In this document: positions 1 to 8,764 of the stretch, one piece after another
Position numbering within the stretch: the first letter of the stretch is position 1
Layout: each line of letters opens with the position of its first letter
NCBI RefSeq assembly: GCF_000497245.1
Contig: NZ_AWTC01000006.1
Coordinates: forward strand, 124,001 to 188,000
Direction: 5' to 3'
Source of the DNA: Sporolactobacillus laevolacticus DSM 442
GTDB taxonomy: Bacteria > Bacillota > Bacilli > Bacillales > Sporolactobacillaceae
DNA length: 64,000 nucleotides
Position numbers and translations under genes: made by a program
Notes under the pieces: model-generated
The model's input: only the letters and a program-made list of their open reading frames with translations
Told to the model about the DNA's origin: nothing
Database searches by the model: none

Positions 1-633
1 GGAGCGATTGAATACTTTCACCACTCGAATTCCGGATAAATAGTCTTGCATCGACCGGTTGACATGATCCAATGCGTGCTGCACCTTTCTGAAGTAAGGA
101 TAACTCACCTTCATATTAGCGAAAATCAGCAGTGCAATGATTGGCGCAACCCCAAGTAAGATCAAAGAAAGTCTTGAATTTAGATGAACCGCCATGATCA
201 AGCTGCCGATACCGACAAGCGGAGCCTTCATCATGATCCGCATCATGCCATTGGCAAACGTCTGCACGCGGGTGACATCATTGGTGAGTCTCGTGATCAG
301 CGTTGCATTGCCAAACCGGTCGATTTGGGTCTGTGACAGACTCTGTATTTTTATGTATAAGTCCTGTCTCAAATCCTGAGCAAATTTTTGAGAGACAATT
401 ACGGAGAGAATATTTCGGGTGCAGGCGCATATTGCGCCAATCAAAGTAATCAATAGCATCAGCAGACCATATCTCTCAATAAATGAGAGATTCGAATGTG
501 CGACACCTTGATCCACGATCTTTGACATGAGCGCTGGCTGCAACAAATCCGCTAATGCTTCAAGCGAAAGAAAAAAGATTGCCGTTAAAAATTTGAACCG
601 GTACTTTTTCCAATAAATGTGAAGATAACTCAT
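1..633 (-). CDS. ABC exporter, permease part (N-terminal fragment; gene runs off the window)
   Basis: Reading leftward from ATG at 633, 211 codons stay open to the window edge. The N-terminus has hydrophobic helices typical of an ABC type-1 exporter half-transporter, with an amphipathic start (MSYLHIYWKKYRFKFL). Family-typical segments follow: QDLRQDLYIKIQSLS, TQIDRFGNATLITRLTNDV and a stretch ending GIRVVKVFNR. The nucleotide-binding domain lies outside the window. Substrate is unknown; multidrug or lipid export is usual for this family. The next gene to the right, adeR, ends in its own terminator, so this gene is probably transcribed separately. Confidence 0.9.
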   Translation of the reverse strand, partial: MSYLHIYWKKYRFKFLTAIFFLSLEALADLLQPALMSKIVDQGVAHSNLSFIERYGLLMLLITLIGAICACTRNILSVIVSQKFAQDLRQDLYIKIQSLSQTQIDRFGNATLITRLTNDVTRVQTFANGMMRIMMKAPLVGIGSLIMAVHLNSRLSLILLGVAPIIALLIFANMKVSYPYFRKVQHALDHVNRSMQDYLSGIRVVKVFNRS

Positions 634-694
634 TGAAAGCCTTCTTTCTCAAAGGTACTGCTCTTAATGATGTCTTTAACTAGTATAACAACAA

Positions 695-725
695 AAAAAG
701 TGCCCAGGTAAGCGGAACACTTTTT
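695..725 (-). terminator. Terminator of adeR
   Basis: Inverted repeat AAAAAGTG / CACTTTTT around a 15-base loop. Read on the minus strand it ends in a run of T, directly after the adeR stop. Confidence 0.8.
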
Positions 726-744
726 CTGACATCCATATTAGCTT

Positions 745-2412
745 TTAATTATCGCTTTTCCGATCATAGATATCCCTTAGTGGATGGCCAAGCAGAGCCA
801 TCTCCAGGCAGTGACGCCGATGAGGTTCAAAAAAGTCTTCACCAAGAATATCCCGAATTTTTTCCAGACGATTGTAAAGAGTCTGGCGATGGATAAACAA
901 TCTCTTCGCAGTTTCACCTTTAGAGCCCATACACTTAAAATACATATCAAGTGTTTCAATTAGATTTAAATGATGCTTTCGATCATAATCAAGCAAGTCT
1001 CCAAGCTGATCATTTACAAAGTCTCCAAGAGTTGGCTGCGGTACAGCTTTCAGCAACTGGTAAACACCCATTTTTGCATAGAAACAGCAGTCTTTCATTG
1101 AGGGGACAGTTTGCGAGACTTCGATGACCTGATAGGCTTCCTTAAAACTTAGCCACATATCAAGTAGCTGTGTTTTTGATTTTCCGAACCCAACATGAAA
1201 CTGGAGCCCTGCTAAAGCTTGATCAATGTACTTCTTAAGTCCTTCAATCAACCCAAATATATTTTTATACAATGCTGGCAGGGACTCATGATTGACTTTC
1301 TCTTTTGCGCATAGCAAATAGATTTGATTATTCTTCATCATCAAAAGATGATGCATCTGATACCTCTTCAATAACGAACGAATCAGGACGAGAATGTCTT
1401 GGTTTCTAGCTTCCATCCTTTCCGGACCTGCTTCGATCACATTATGTTCAAACTCAATGATGCCTCCGACAAAGATATATTTTTCTCCATTCGGCGAAGG
1501 CAGACCCATCCTCATTTGAGCTTGTTCTTCGCTCTCAATCCGCCGACTTAAGATGTCTTGGATTAATTCATTTTGATTGCTCAATATCCTTTCTTCCAGA
1601 AACTGCGTACGCAGCAGAACAGTCGCCACTGCTTTCGCCGTATAATCGATAAGTAGTTTCATATATTCGGTAGGATGAGCTTGATGGAGCACCATACCGA
1701 CGCACGAGAATACTTGACCAAAGCAGACTACCGGTTGAATCAGGATAAAATGAGTTTCATCCATTTTCCATATCTCTGCTTCTTGAATTTGATCGAAATC
1801 TTTCATTTTCTTATTACAGAAGGCATTAATGATTTCTGCAGTCTCCGTAGCGACCGGCGGATAAAATTTATTGGACTCAATTGCCGAAAGATAGAGAATT
1901 TGTCCTTCTGAGTAGTTTTGCAAAAGACGAAGAATGGCTGGGATGTCAGTACTCCGCAAAACCAGCTGCTGCTGCTGTTGTGAGAATTGTTCAAGATTCT
2001 TTAACAAGCCGAAATGCTGATTAATCAGGTAAGAATGAATATCCTGAGTGATTTCTTCAAAACGGATCGGCTGCCGGAACAAAATAAGCGGAAAATCATG
2101 TTCATCACAAAGTTCAATGATTTTGTCTGGAATTTCGTCGATGGTCGTGCCGAATTCAATGCAAAGCCCTGAAGTTTCATGATCAATAATCTGACGTGTA
2201 TACTCTAGTCCTGATTTGACCGATCGCTTTAACCATAGACCGGTGGTCAGGATTAAATCATGCTTGCTGACATAAGGGGCAGCATGTGTAATTTCAAGAA
2301 TATGGACCCAGCGAACTTCGCGAAACATACCACGTCTGCCCGCAATCAGTGTCGCGCGCTGAAAGAGCGGCCGTTCGAGCACATCTTTTACACAAAAAGG
2401 CATTTCATCCAT
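745..2412 (-). CDS. adeR: PucR-family transcriptional activator of alanine dehydrogenase
   Basis: The 555-residue protein has an N-terminal PucR-type domain (starting near FCVKDVLERPLFQRATLIAG), a middle GGDEF-like/CdaR region, and a C-terminal helix-turn-helix with the family pattern GETAKRLFIHRQTLYNRLEKI. It is divergent from ald, the arrangement known for AdeR (YukF) of B. subtilis, which activates ald in response to alanine. That role is inferred here from family and position. The start at 2412 has a GGAGGG Shine-Dalgarno. A cluster of TGTCA/TGACA half-sites lies between the two genes and is a candidate binding region. Confidence 0.88.
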   Translation of the reverse strand: MDEMPFCVKDVLERPLFQRATLIAGRRGMFREVRWVHILEITHAAPYVSKHDLILTTGLWLKRSVKSGLEYTRQIIDHETSGLCIEFGTTIDEIPDKIIELCDEHDFPLILFRQPIRFEEITQDIHSYLINQHFGLLKNLEQFSQQQQQLVLRSTDIPAILRLLQNYSEGQILYLSAIESNKFYPPVATETAEIINAFCNKKMKDFDQIQEAEIWKMDETHFILIQPVVCFGQVFSCVGMVLHQAHPTEYMKLLIDYTAKAVATVLLRTQFLEERILSNQNELIQDILSRRIESEEQAQMRMGLPSPNGEKYIFVGGIIEFEHNVIEAGPERMEARNQDILVLIRSLLKRYQMHHLLMMKNNQIYLLCAKEKVNHESLPALYKNIFGLIEGLKKYIDQALAGLQFHVGFGKSKTQLLDMWLSFKEAYQVIEVSQTVPSMKDCCFYAKMGVYQLLKAVPQPTLGDFVNDQLGDLLDYDRKHHLNLIETLDMYFKCMGSKGETAKRLFIHRQTLYNRLEKIRDILGEDFFEPHRRHCLEMALLGHPLRDIYDRKSDN

Positions 2413-2451
2413 CGACCGAACCCTCCAAGTGTCGTTTTATGTTTCATCAAT

Positions 2452-2484
2452 TGTCATATTATCTGACACGGACATTAAATGTCA
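2452..2484. promoter_or_regulatory. Clustered TGTCA/TGACA half-sites between adeR and ald
   Basis: TGTCA (2452) and TGACA (2464) form an inverted repeat with 7-base spacing. They are followed at once by the perfect 6-1-6 palindrome GACATTAAATGTC (2471-2483). Four half-sites fall within 33 bases, directly upstream of adeR and about 210 bases from ald. They are plausible AdeR sites; no binding data are implied. Confidence 0.45.
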
Positions 2485-2693
2485 AGTTATTTAACGAAAG
2501 AGTAGACAAAATGTATGATGAAATGACTGCCTTTTGTTTGTAACATTCTAACTAAGGAATAACACAGACCCGATCCTAGTAAACGAACTTAACTATTTCT
2601 AGCAAATTGTTTTGAGATGGTTTATCCGAACTGACCGAGGTATCTGATTATTCAAACATTGGTAAGACTAATTAATTTGGGAGGAATTCATTC

Positions 2694-3833
2694 ATGATTA
2701 TCGGTATTCCTAAAGAATTGAAGAACAACGAACGTCGTGTCGCCATTACCCCTGCTGGTACGTATCACTTAGTTCAAGAAGGAAACGTTGTCTATGTTGA
2801 AACATTAGCAGGTGCAGGCGCCGGATTCTCCGATCAGCAATACGAAGAAGCAGGTGCGGTAATCACTTCAGCTGAAAAAGCTTGGTCCGCTGAAATGGTC
2901 ATCAAAGTTAAAGAACCAGAACCAGAAGAATATCATTTCTTCCGTGAAGGGCTTATTCTCTTTACTTATCTTCACCTTGCTCCGGCAGTTGGCGCGGAAC
3001 TGACAAAAGCACTTGTTGCAAACAAAGTCGTTTCGATCGCTTATGAAACTGTACAACGCGCGGATCGTGTACTTCCTCTCCTCCAACCAATGAGTGAAGT
3101 TGCCGGTAGAATGGCTGTTCAAATCGGTGCTCAGTACCTCGAAAAATTCAGTGATGAAGCTGGAAAAGGCATCTTACTTGGCGGTGTACCTGGAGTATCC
3201 CGCGGCAAAGTTACGATCATCGGTGGCGGTATTGTTGGAACAAACGCTGCAAAGATCGCCGTAGGTCTCGGTGCTGATGTCACAATTCTTGACATTAGTG
3301 CAGACAGACTTCGTGACCTGGACGATATTTTCGGCAATTCGTTGAATACGGTAATGTCCAACCCTTATAACATTGCACAATCGGTTAAAGAAGCTGATCT
3401 TGTCGTTGGCGCAGTACTGATTCCAGGTGCAAAAGCTCCTAAGCTTGTTACTGAAGAAATGGTTGCTTCAATGAAAGAAAACTCGGTCATTGTTGACGTT
3501 GCGATCGATCAAGGCGGTGTAGTTGAAACATCCGACCACAGCACAACTCATGATGATCCTACTTATACAAAGCATGGTGTCATTCATTATGCTGTTGCAA
3601 ACATGCCTGGTGCAGTTCCAAACACCTCTACACTTGCTCTGACTAACGTCACCATCCCTTACGCTGCAAAAATTGCCAGCAAGGGCTATGCTAAAGCATG
3701 CCTTGATGATGAAGCGCTGCTCAAAGGCTTGAACACATTGGATGGCTTTGTAACGTTCAAAGCTGTTGCCGATGCCCATGGTCTGGAATACAAATGCGCA
3801 AAATCGTTGCTTGAAACTGCTGAAAAGGTCTGA
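2694..3833 (+). CDS. ald: Alanine dehydrogenase
   Basis: NAD-dependent L-alanine dehydrogenase catalyses reversible oxidative deamination of alanine to pyruvate and ammonium, used in alanine catabolism and in sporulating bacilli. The protein has 379 residues, close to the family norm. The N-terminal PNT/Ald domain carries the conserved [10 protein letters not shown] start and the lysine and histidine expected at the pyruvate site (KVKEP near residue 73, TYLHLAPA near 94). The Rossmann motif is [12 protein letters not shown] (from about 175). The ATG follows a strong GGGAGGAATT Shine-Dalgarno. It is divergent from adeR, and a strong terminator follows. Confidence 0.97.
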   Translation: MIIGIPKELKNNERRVAITPAGTYHLVQEGNVVYVETLAGAGAGFSDQQYEEAGAVITSAEKAWSAEMVIKVKEPEPEEYHFFREGLILFTYLHLAPAVGAELTKALVANKVVSIAYETVQRADRVLPLLQPMSEVAGRMAVQIGAQYLEKFSDEAGKGILLGGVPGVSRGKVTIIGGGIVGTNAAKIAVGLGADVTILDISADRLRDLDDIFGNSLNTVMSNPYNIAQSVKEADLVVGAVLIPGAKAPKLVTEEMVASMKENSVIVDVAIDQGGVVETSDHSTTHDDPTYTKHGVIHYAVANMPGAVPNTSTLALTNVTIPYAAKIASKGYAKACLDDEALLKGLNTLDGFVTFKAVADAHGLEYKCAKSLLETAEKV

Positions 3834-3892
3834 TTTATTAGGCTCACTAACAGCACCAACCTTTTAGTTATTCGCGGCTCTTTATATACACT

Positions 3893-3926
3893 TTCCTCCT
3901 GTTTTCGAACAGGAGGAATTTTTTTT
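3893..3926 (+). terminator. Terminator of ald
   Basis: Perfect 11-bp stem TTCCTCCTGTT / AACAGGAGGAA with a TTCG tetraloop, followed by eight T. The stretch 3927-4027 beyond it shows no gene. Confidence 0.93.
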
Positions 3927-4027
3927 CAATCTCAAAAAGCTTTTGAGAAGCCAAAAGTGTAACTAATTTCTTGAGAATAATCCATTCTTTTCCACTTTCA
4001 ATACGTTATGAACTGGAAATAAAGAGA

Positions 4028-4543
4028 TCAATTGTTACGATCAATCTTATATTTATACAGAAATTCCTTTTCCTCATCATCGTAAATCGTTCCTAATAAC
4101 TTCCCATTATTTTTTTCAATTATTTTTCTTGAAGCTGTATTTTCCGTGTTGCACGTTACAATGACCTCTTCGACACCTATTTTCTTAGCCTCTTTTATTG
4201 CTAACTTAAGGATTTGTGTACCGTAGCCTCTACCTCTGAAACACGGCGAAATATCATACCCTATATGACCTGCACTTTCGACTTCCTGATGCCTGATCCG
4301 CACGACGCCTACCACTATATCCTTGTCGATCAACCAGAATGTTGACGTCGCTACCCAATCTTGTGGTATATTAATTCCTCTTGATTGATCATCCAAATCC
4401 TGAATATACCAATCAAAATCATGCAGCGCTTTTTCATATTTTTCAAAATAATATGTATCATTTACCTTTTGATAGGCTAAAGCATAATTTTCAAAACTCG
4501 ATTGATAATTCTTATTGGGCTTAGTTAAGTACAAATCATTCAT
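4028..4543 (-). CDS. GNAT-family N-acetyltransferase (RimJ/RimL-like)
   Basis: Acetyl-CoA-dependent transferase. The acetyl-CoA loop is visible as CFRGRGYGTQIL and the following helix and strand as VIVTCNTENTASRKIIEKN. The ATG at 4543 is preferred over an upstream GTG because it has GGAGG seven bases before it; that gives 171 residues. It is the last gene of a minus-strand operon, 35 bases after an MccF-like peptidase gene. In microcin C resistance a GNAT (MccE) and an S66 peptidase (MccF) act on the same drug, so a shared detoxification role is possible. Substrate cannot be read from sequence. Confidence 0.85.
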   Translation of the reverse strand: MNDLYLTKPNKNYQSSFENYALAYQKVNDTYYFEKYEKALHDFDWYIQDLDDQSRGINIPQDWVATSTFWLIDKDIVVGVVRIRHQEVESAGHIGYDISPCFRGRGYGTQILKLAIKEAKKIGVEEVIVTCNTENTASRKIIEKNNGKLLGTIYDDEEKEFLYKYKIDRNN

Positions 4544-4578
4544 ATTCGTTCCTCCAAATCGATACACTTGTTAATCAT

Positions 4579-5571
4579 TTAGTTGAGCTGATCAATTGTA
4601 ACGGATACTTCCACCGGATCCGCATTCATCGTTACTTGAGCTCCAATCGGCATCGTCAGCATTGGCTGTGTATGGCAGCAGTCAAAGTCTGCAATAATTG
4701 GCAACTTTGCTCCGTTTAGCACTTCAAGTAAAAGATCAATCGGGGTTCTTCCTGTTCCCTCATCATCAAAGCGTTCATGTTTTCCGAGCAGCAGACCGCC
4801 AATTCGATCAAAGACACCATTAACTTTCAGTAGAGAGAAGTTCTTCTCAACCTGCGAAGCGGTTTTCATAGAATCCTCAATGAGAAGGATATCACCCTCC
4901 CGAATTTCAGGCATATAGGGACTCCCCCAAAATCCGAGCATGGTATTAAGATTTCCTCCGATTAATCGACCGCTCGCGCAGCCACCATTGAAACCAATCC
5001 AGTGATTCTGCCGCCGTTCTTTTTCCCCTACCTTTTCTTCCCAATTAATCCCTTCGTCCGTCCAGTAAAGAGGTTTCGGTAAACGATAAGGAAGTAACTG
5101 GTCACCAAAAAACATTCTTAAAAAGTATGCGAATGTTTCCTCAACATAAGGCGGAAATTCACCAAACGAAGGCACAAGTGCAGGACCATAAAATACCGGG
5201 ATACCTGTCTGTGCATAAATGGCTAAGAGGATTGCTGTGACATCAGAGTACCCAATCATGATCTTTGGATTCTTTCTAAAAGCATCATAGTCAAGATAAG
5301 GAAGCAGAGAATTCGAATTGGTTCCCCCTATAGTTGACATAATTATTTTTATGTCTGATTCGCGAATCAGCGTATTTAATTCTGCGGCTCGTTCTTGTAT
5401 TGAACCTGATCGGTAGTGGTCTGACTTTCCTGTCAAGCTACCTTCTACAATTTCAAAACCCTTCGCTTCAAGAAATTTCTTTGCACGTGTGAATCGTTTT
5501 GGTGACGTTGCTGTGATTGGCGATGATGGTGAATAAATGCCGATTTTATCTCCACTCTTTAACGAAAACAT
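4579..5571 (-). CDS. S66-family LD-carboxypeptidase, MccF-like
   Basis: Serine peptidase of family S66 (muramoyl-tetrapeptide carboxypeptidase / MccF). The nucleophile serine lies in MIGYSDVTAILLAI. The Glu-His partners expected for the family are in LLIEDSMK and CCHTQPMLTMPIG. The oxyanion and substrate region is MSTIGGTNSNSLLPYLDYD. Length is 330 residues, normal for the family. The long middle segment and GGTNSN motif are closer to MccF-like self-immunity peptidases than to the ykfA product at 13.8 kb, although both belong to S66. It starts four bases after the nucleotidyltransferase gene ends, which indicates co-translation. Either peptidoglycan recycling or cleavage of peptide-nucleotide antibiotics is possible; its neighbours favour the second. 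Confidence 0.85.
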   Translation of the reverse strand: MFSLKSGDKIGIYSPSSPITATSPKRFTRAKKFLEAKGFEIVEGSLTGKSDHYRSGSIQERAAELNTLIRESDIKIIMSTIGGTNSNSLLPYLDYDAFRKNPKIMIGYSDVTAILLAIYAQTGIPVFYGPALVPSFGEFPPYVEETFAYFLRMFFGDQLLPYRLPKPLYWTDEGINWEEKVGEKERRQNHWIGFNGGCASGRLIGGNLNTMLGFWGSPYMPEIREGDILLIEDSMKTASQVEKNFSLLKVNGVFDRIGGLLLGKHERFDDEGTGRTPIDLLLEVLNGAKLPIIADFDCCHTQPMLTMPIGAQVTMNADPVEVSVTIDQLN

Positions 5572-5575
5572 AGAC

Positions 5576-6361
5576 TCACTTCTTTCTCAATTCGAGAGAC
5601 TTTCTTATTTTCTTGAGCAAACAATCACAAAATGCAACCGCATCTTCATAAGAATAGTGCACTTCTGAATCTGATGAACGATAATTGTTCAATGCCGTTC
5701 GTATCACCATTCCCCATTGACTTTCTAACGCTGACAATGCCCACTCTGCTCCCTGCTCTTTCGACAAAATCTTACCGCTTTGAAGATAACCTAGTACTCT
5801 GCAAAGATTCAGAATGGTGTAAGTCGGCCGGTTGATGATCATTGCCTTCGCATCTTTAATATCATTAACAATGCTTTGGATGTAAGCGTGAGTAGGAATC
5901 TCGCCAAATACTTCTGAGATTGGTTTCCCGCATAATACAATTCCACATTGCTTAATTACTTTAAAATGACCGGCAAGATCGGGATCCCGTTTACTTTCTA
6001 TGGCGCACAAGCTAAGGGGATTCTTCAGGTAAATTTCTCGCCACATGTTTGAAAAATGAAGCTCATAGGGTGTGGGATAACAAAAATGCTGGCAATCACT
6101 CACCAGCACAACACTCATTTCGAATCCCTTTTGAGGAGCCATTGTATGATACTTTTCCAATACGTGAAGCAGCGCCAATTTTGCCCCAAGACTCAATTTT
6201 GATTGAACGACAACAATAAAATCAAGATCACTTTTCAACGTGTTGAAACAGCCAAAGGCAAGGGATCCATGTAGATAAATGCCAGTTAATTGTTGACCTA
6301 AAATATCTTGATAATCCTTCTTAACACAATTAAGAAGTTCCTGTACACTCAAGCTTATCAC
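5576..6361 (-). CDS. AadA-like nucleotidyltransferase
   Basis: The protein has the nucleotidyltransferase signature GSLAFGCFNTLKSDLDFIVV (about residues 31-50), with the G-S and D-x-D metal ligands. The C-terminal part resembles the aminoglycoside adenylyltransferase C-domain (YTILNLCRVLGYLQSGKILSK). At 261 residues it is the usual size of ANT(3'')/ANT(9) enzymes, which adenylate streptomycin or spectinomycin. Chromosomal relatives often have unproven activity, so the drug is not assigned. Its start overlaps the stop of the upstream GNAT gene by four bases. It belongs to the same compact operon as the S66 peptidase and two GNATs. Confidence 0.8.
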   Translation of the reverse strand: MISLSVQELLNCVKKDYQDILGQQLTGIYLHGSLAFGCFNTLKSDLDFIVVVQSKLSLGAKLALLHVLEKYHTMAPQKGFEMSVVLVSDCQHFCYPTPYELHFSNMWREIYLKNPLSLCAIESKRDPDLAGHFKVIKQCGIVLCGKPISEVFGEIPTHAYIQSIVNDIKDAKAMIINRPTYTILNLCRVLGYLQSGKILSKEQGAEWALSALESQWGMVIRTALNNYRSSDSEVHYSYEDAVAFCDCLLKKIRKSLELRKK

Positions 6362-6792
6362 CTGTCAACCGCTTTTTTAAATACATAGCTGCTACAGTCA
6401 AAATTCATTTTATCATGATAAAATCTGTGCGCATCTTTGCGTTGAAGACCGCTTGATAGTGAAACAATGGTGTAACCGTGGTCTGCTGCCCACTCTTCAA
6501 CAAAAGTAAGCAACTGTTTGCCAAACCCTTTTGAACGGTGTTGTTCATCAGTGACCAAGTCGCACACCCACACAGATGGTCCGTTATACAAGGTCGTCAT
6601 TGGCATAAATCCAGTAACCGAAACGATTTCGTTTTGCTCAAATACAGCAAATAAATGATAGCCTTCATTCTTATAAGCGTGTTCCACGAGTTCCAAATAA
6701 GTTTCTTCATCCAATGACGTTCGTAGTTGTTGCATAACTAAAAATGCTGCCTTCCATTCGGCAACCGTTGTCAATTCGCGAATACAACTCAT
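6358..6792 (-). CDS. GNAT-family N-acetyltransferase
   Basis: The 144-residue single-domain GNAT has the acetyl-CoA motif DEQHRSKGFGKQLLTFVEEW and the C-terminal RKDAHRFYHDKMNF segment typical of the fold. It overlaps the upstream small membrane gene by four bases (ATGA) and the downstream nucleotidyltransferase by four bases, so all are probably translated from one mRNA. Substrate unknown. Confidence 0.85.
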   Translation of the reverse strand: MSCIRELTTVAEWKAAFLVMQQLRTSLDEETYLELVEHAYKNEGYHLFAVFEQNEIVSVTGFMPMTTLYNGPSVWVCDLVTDEQHRSKGFGKQLLTFVEEWAADHGYTIVSLSSGLQRKDAHRFYHDKMNFDCSSYVFKKAVDR

Positions 6793-6977
6793 TGAGGATC
6801 TCCTGAGGACGCATTGTTCCCATGATTATTTTTTCGCAGTTCATCACGAATTTCTTTAAGGTATTGATTCCGTTCTCTCATTAACTTTACTGCTGTTATC
6901 ACCATATAAATGACGAAAATCCAAAAAGCAATCACTATGAGTAAGGGGGTAAATAATCCAAATCCTCCTAACATCAT
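6789..6977 (-). CDS. Small single-span membrane protein
   Basis: The protein has about 62 residues: one hydrophobic helix (FGLFTPLLIVIAFWIFVIYM) followed by a charged coiled-coil-like tail (RERNQYLKEIRDELRKN). The ATG at 6977 is chosen because AAAGGAG lies nine bases upstream; a TTG and a GTG just upstream are alternatives. It is the first gene of the five-gene minus-strand operon. Function unknown. Confidence 0.65.
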   Translation of the reverse strand: MMLGGFGLFTPLLIVIAFWIFVIYMVITAVKLMRERNQYLKEIRDELRKNNHGNNASSGDPQ

Positions 6978-7019
6978 CACTATCAACTCCTTTATAAAAT
7001 TACCCTTATTTGAAAATAC

Positions 7020-8741
7020 CTACATATTCATTGTAAATTGCGACTCATACAAATGACTGTAAACTCCGTCACGTGCAAGCAATTGTTCATGCGTTCCTTG
7101 TTCGCTGATTCCCTCTTCAGTGACAACAACAATTCTGTCCGCATTCTTTATCGTTGCCAGGCGATGCGCAATAATGAGTGTGGTTCTGCCCGAGGACAGT
7201 TGTTCAAGTGAGTGTTGAATTGCTGCCTCAGTTTCGGTATCTAATGCAGAAGTGGCTTCGTCCAGAATCAGTATGGAAGGATCTTTAAGAAACATACGGG
7301 CAATAGAGAGCCTTTGCTTTTGTCCTCCTGAGAGTTTTACTCCACGTTCTCCTACAACAGTATCTAGGCCGTTTGGCATTCTTGCCACGGTTTCTTCAAG
7401 TCTGGCAAGCTTAATCACTCTCCAGATTTCATCATCAGTAGCGTCCAGTTTTCCGTAAGCTACATTTTCTCTGAGTGTGCCTGAGAAAAGGAAGACGTCC
7501 TGCTGCACAAGGCCGATGTGCTTTCGCAATGAAGAGAGCTTCATGGCACGAATATCCATACTATCGATGGTAATCTCACCGTCCGACACATCATAAAAGC
7601 GTGGCAGTAGGCTGCATAACGTCGTTTTTCCTGCTCCTGTCGGACCAACAAAAGCAACAGTCTCCCCTTGATTTATATGCAGATTAATATGATTCAGGAC
7701 AGCCTTCTTCCCTTCATAGCCAAAGCTTACATTGCGATACTCAATCTCACCGTGAACAGCATCAACCTCAATCGCATCTTTCGTGTCAACGATCTCAGGA
7801 GTCTGACTTTTTAACTTCATAAATCGTTTGAATCCGGCAATCCCTTTTGGATAAAGTTCAATAATCGCGTTAAATTTTTCAATTGGTTGAACGAAAATAT
7901 TTGCAAGCAGCAAGAATGCAACAAACTGTCCACTGCTGAGTTCGCCATGAATAACGAACCAAGAACCGCTGATCAACGTGAACAGTATGATCAATCGTAT
8001 AAATAGATAGTTTGTGGTTACACTCGTCGCCATAATTTTATAGGAGAAGAGTTTTGCTTTTCTATATAATTTATTGTTTTCTCTAAACTGCTTCTTTTCA
8101 TAGTCTTCATTAGAAAAGGCCTGGACAACGCGAACGCCGCCGACCGCATTCTCCACATTGGCGTTAAATACGGCGATATCTTGATAGATTTGATCAGTAG
8201 CATGAGTCATCTTCATGTTAAATGAGGTAATGAAAACACCTAAGATCGGAACGAGTACAAAAGTGATGCATGCTAACTTCCAGTTGATCGACAGCATCAG
8301 GAAAAAGGCACCGAACAAAGACATCAATGCAATGAATATGTCTTCCGGTCCATGGTGTGCGGTCTCCCCAATATCAAAGAGATCCGTCGTCAGACGCGAC
8401 ATCATATGTCCTGTTTTATTGTTATCAAAAAAATGAAAGGATTGTCTTTGGATATGTTCAAATAGTTCCTGACGAATATCTGTCTCAATATTAATACCAA
8501 GCATATGGCCCCAAAAAGTGACAACATAGTGCATAAAGGTGTTAATCAGATAGAACAGAAGCAATCCGACTGACGCGAGCAAAATGATCGACCAATCCTT
8601 GCCTGGCAGCAACCGGTCAATCACTTGATTCACCGCCACCGGGAAGATCAGCTCGAGCAAAGCGAGAAGTACCGCACATGAAAAATCAAGAAAAAACAAT
8701 TTCTTATAGGGCTTGTAATACGAAAAAAAACGGCGAATCAC
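7020..8741 (-). CDS. ABC exporter half-transporter (fused permease and ATPase)
   Basis: The protein has 573 residues. The N-terminal six-helix ABC type-1 transmembrane domain covers residues 1-310. The ATPase domain has Walker A GPTGAGKTTL, the Q-loop VQQDVFLFSGTLRENVAYG, signature LSGGQKQRLSIARM, Walker B ILILDEATSALD and the H-loop IIAHRLAT. The family includes multidrug exporters such as B. subtilis YwjA. The start is a GTG with AGAGAGG upstream. It ends 33 bases before the small membrane protein operon. A homodimer in the membrane is expected; substrate unknown. Confidence 0.92.
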   Translation of the reverse strand: MIRRFFSYYKPYKKLFFLDFSCAVLLALLELIFPVAVNQVIDRLLPGKDWSIILLASVGLLLFYLINTFMHYVVTFWGHMLGINIETDIRQELFEHIQRQSFHFFDNNKTGHMMSRLTTDLFDIGETAHHGPEDIFIALMSLFGAFFLMLSINWKLACITFVLVPILGVFITSFNMKMTHATDQIYQDIAVFNANVENAVGGVRVVQAFSNEDYEKKQFRENNKLYRKAKLFSYKIMATSVTTNYLFIRLIILFTLISGSWFVIHGELSSGQFVAFLLLANIFVQPIEKFNAIIELYPKGIAGFKRFMKLKSQTPEIVDTKDAIEVDAVHGEIEYRNVSFGYEGKKAVLNHINLHINQGETVAFVGPTGAGKTTLCSLLPRFYDVSDGEITIDSMDIRAMKLSSLRKHIGLVQQDVFLFSGTLRENVAYGKLDATDDEIWRVIKLARLEETVARMPNGLDTVVGERGVKLSGGQKQRLSIARMFLKDPSILILDEATSALDTETEAAIQHSLEQLSSGRTTLIIAHRLATIKNADRIVVVTEEGISEQGTHEQLLARDGVYSHLYESQFTMNM

Positions 8742-8764
8742 AGGTTTACCTCTCTTTCGTCTTC

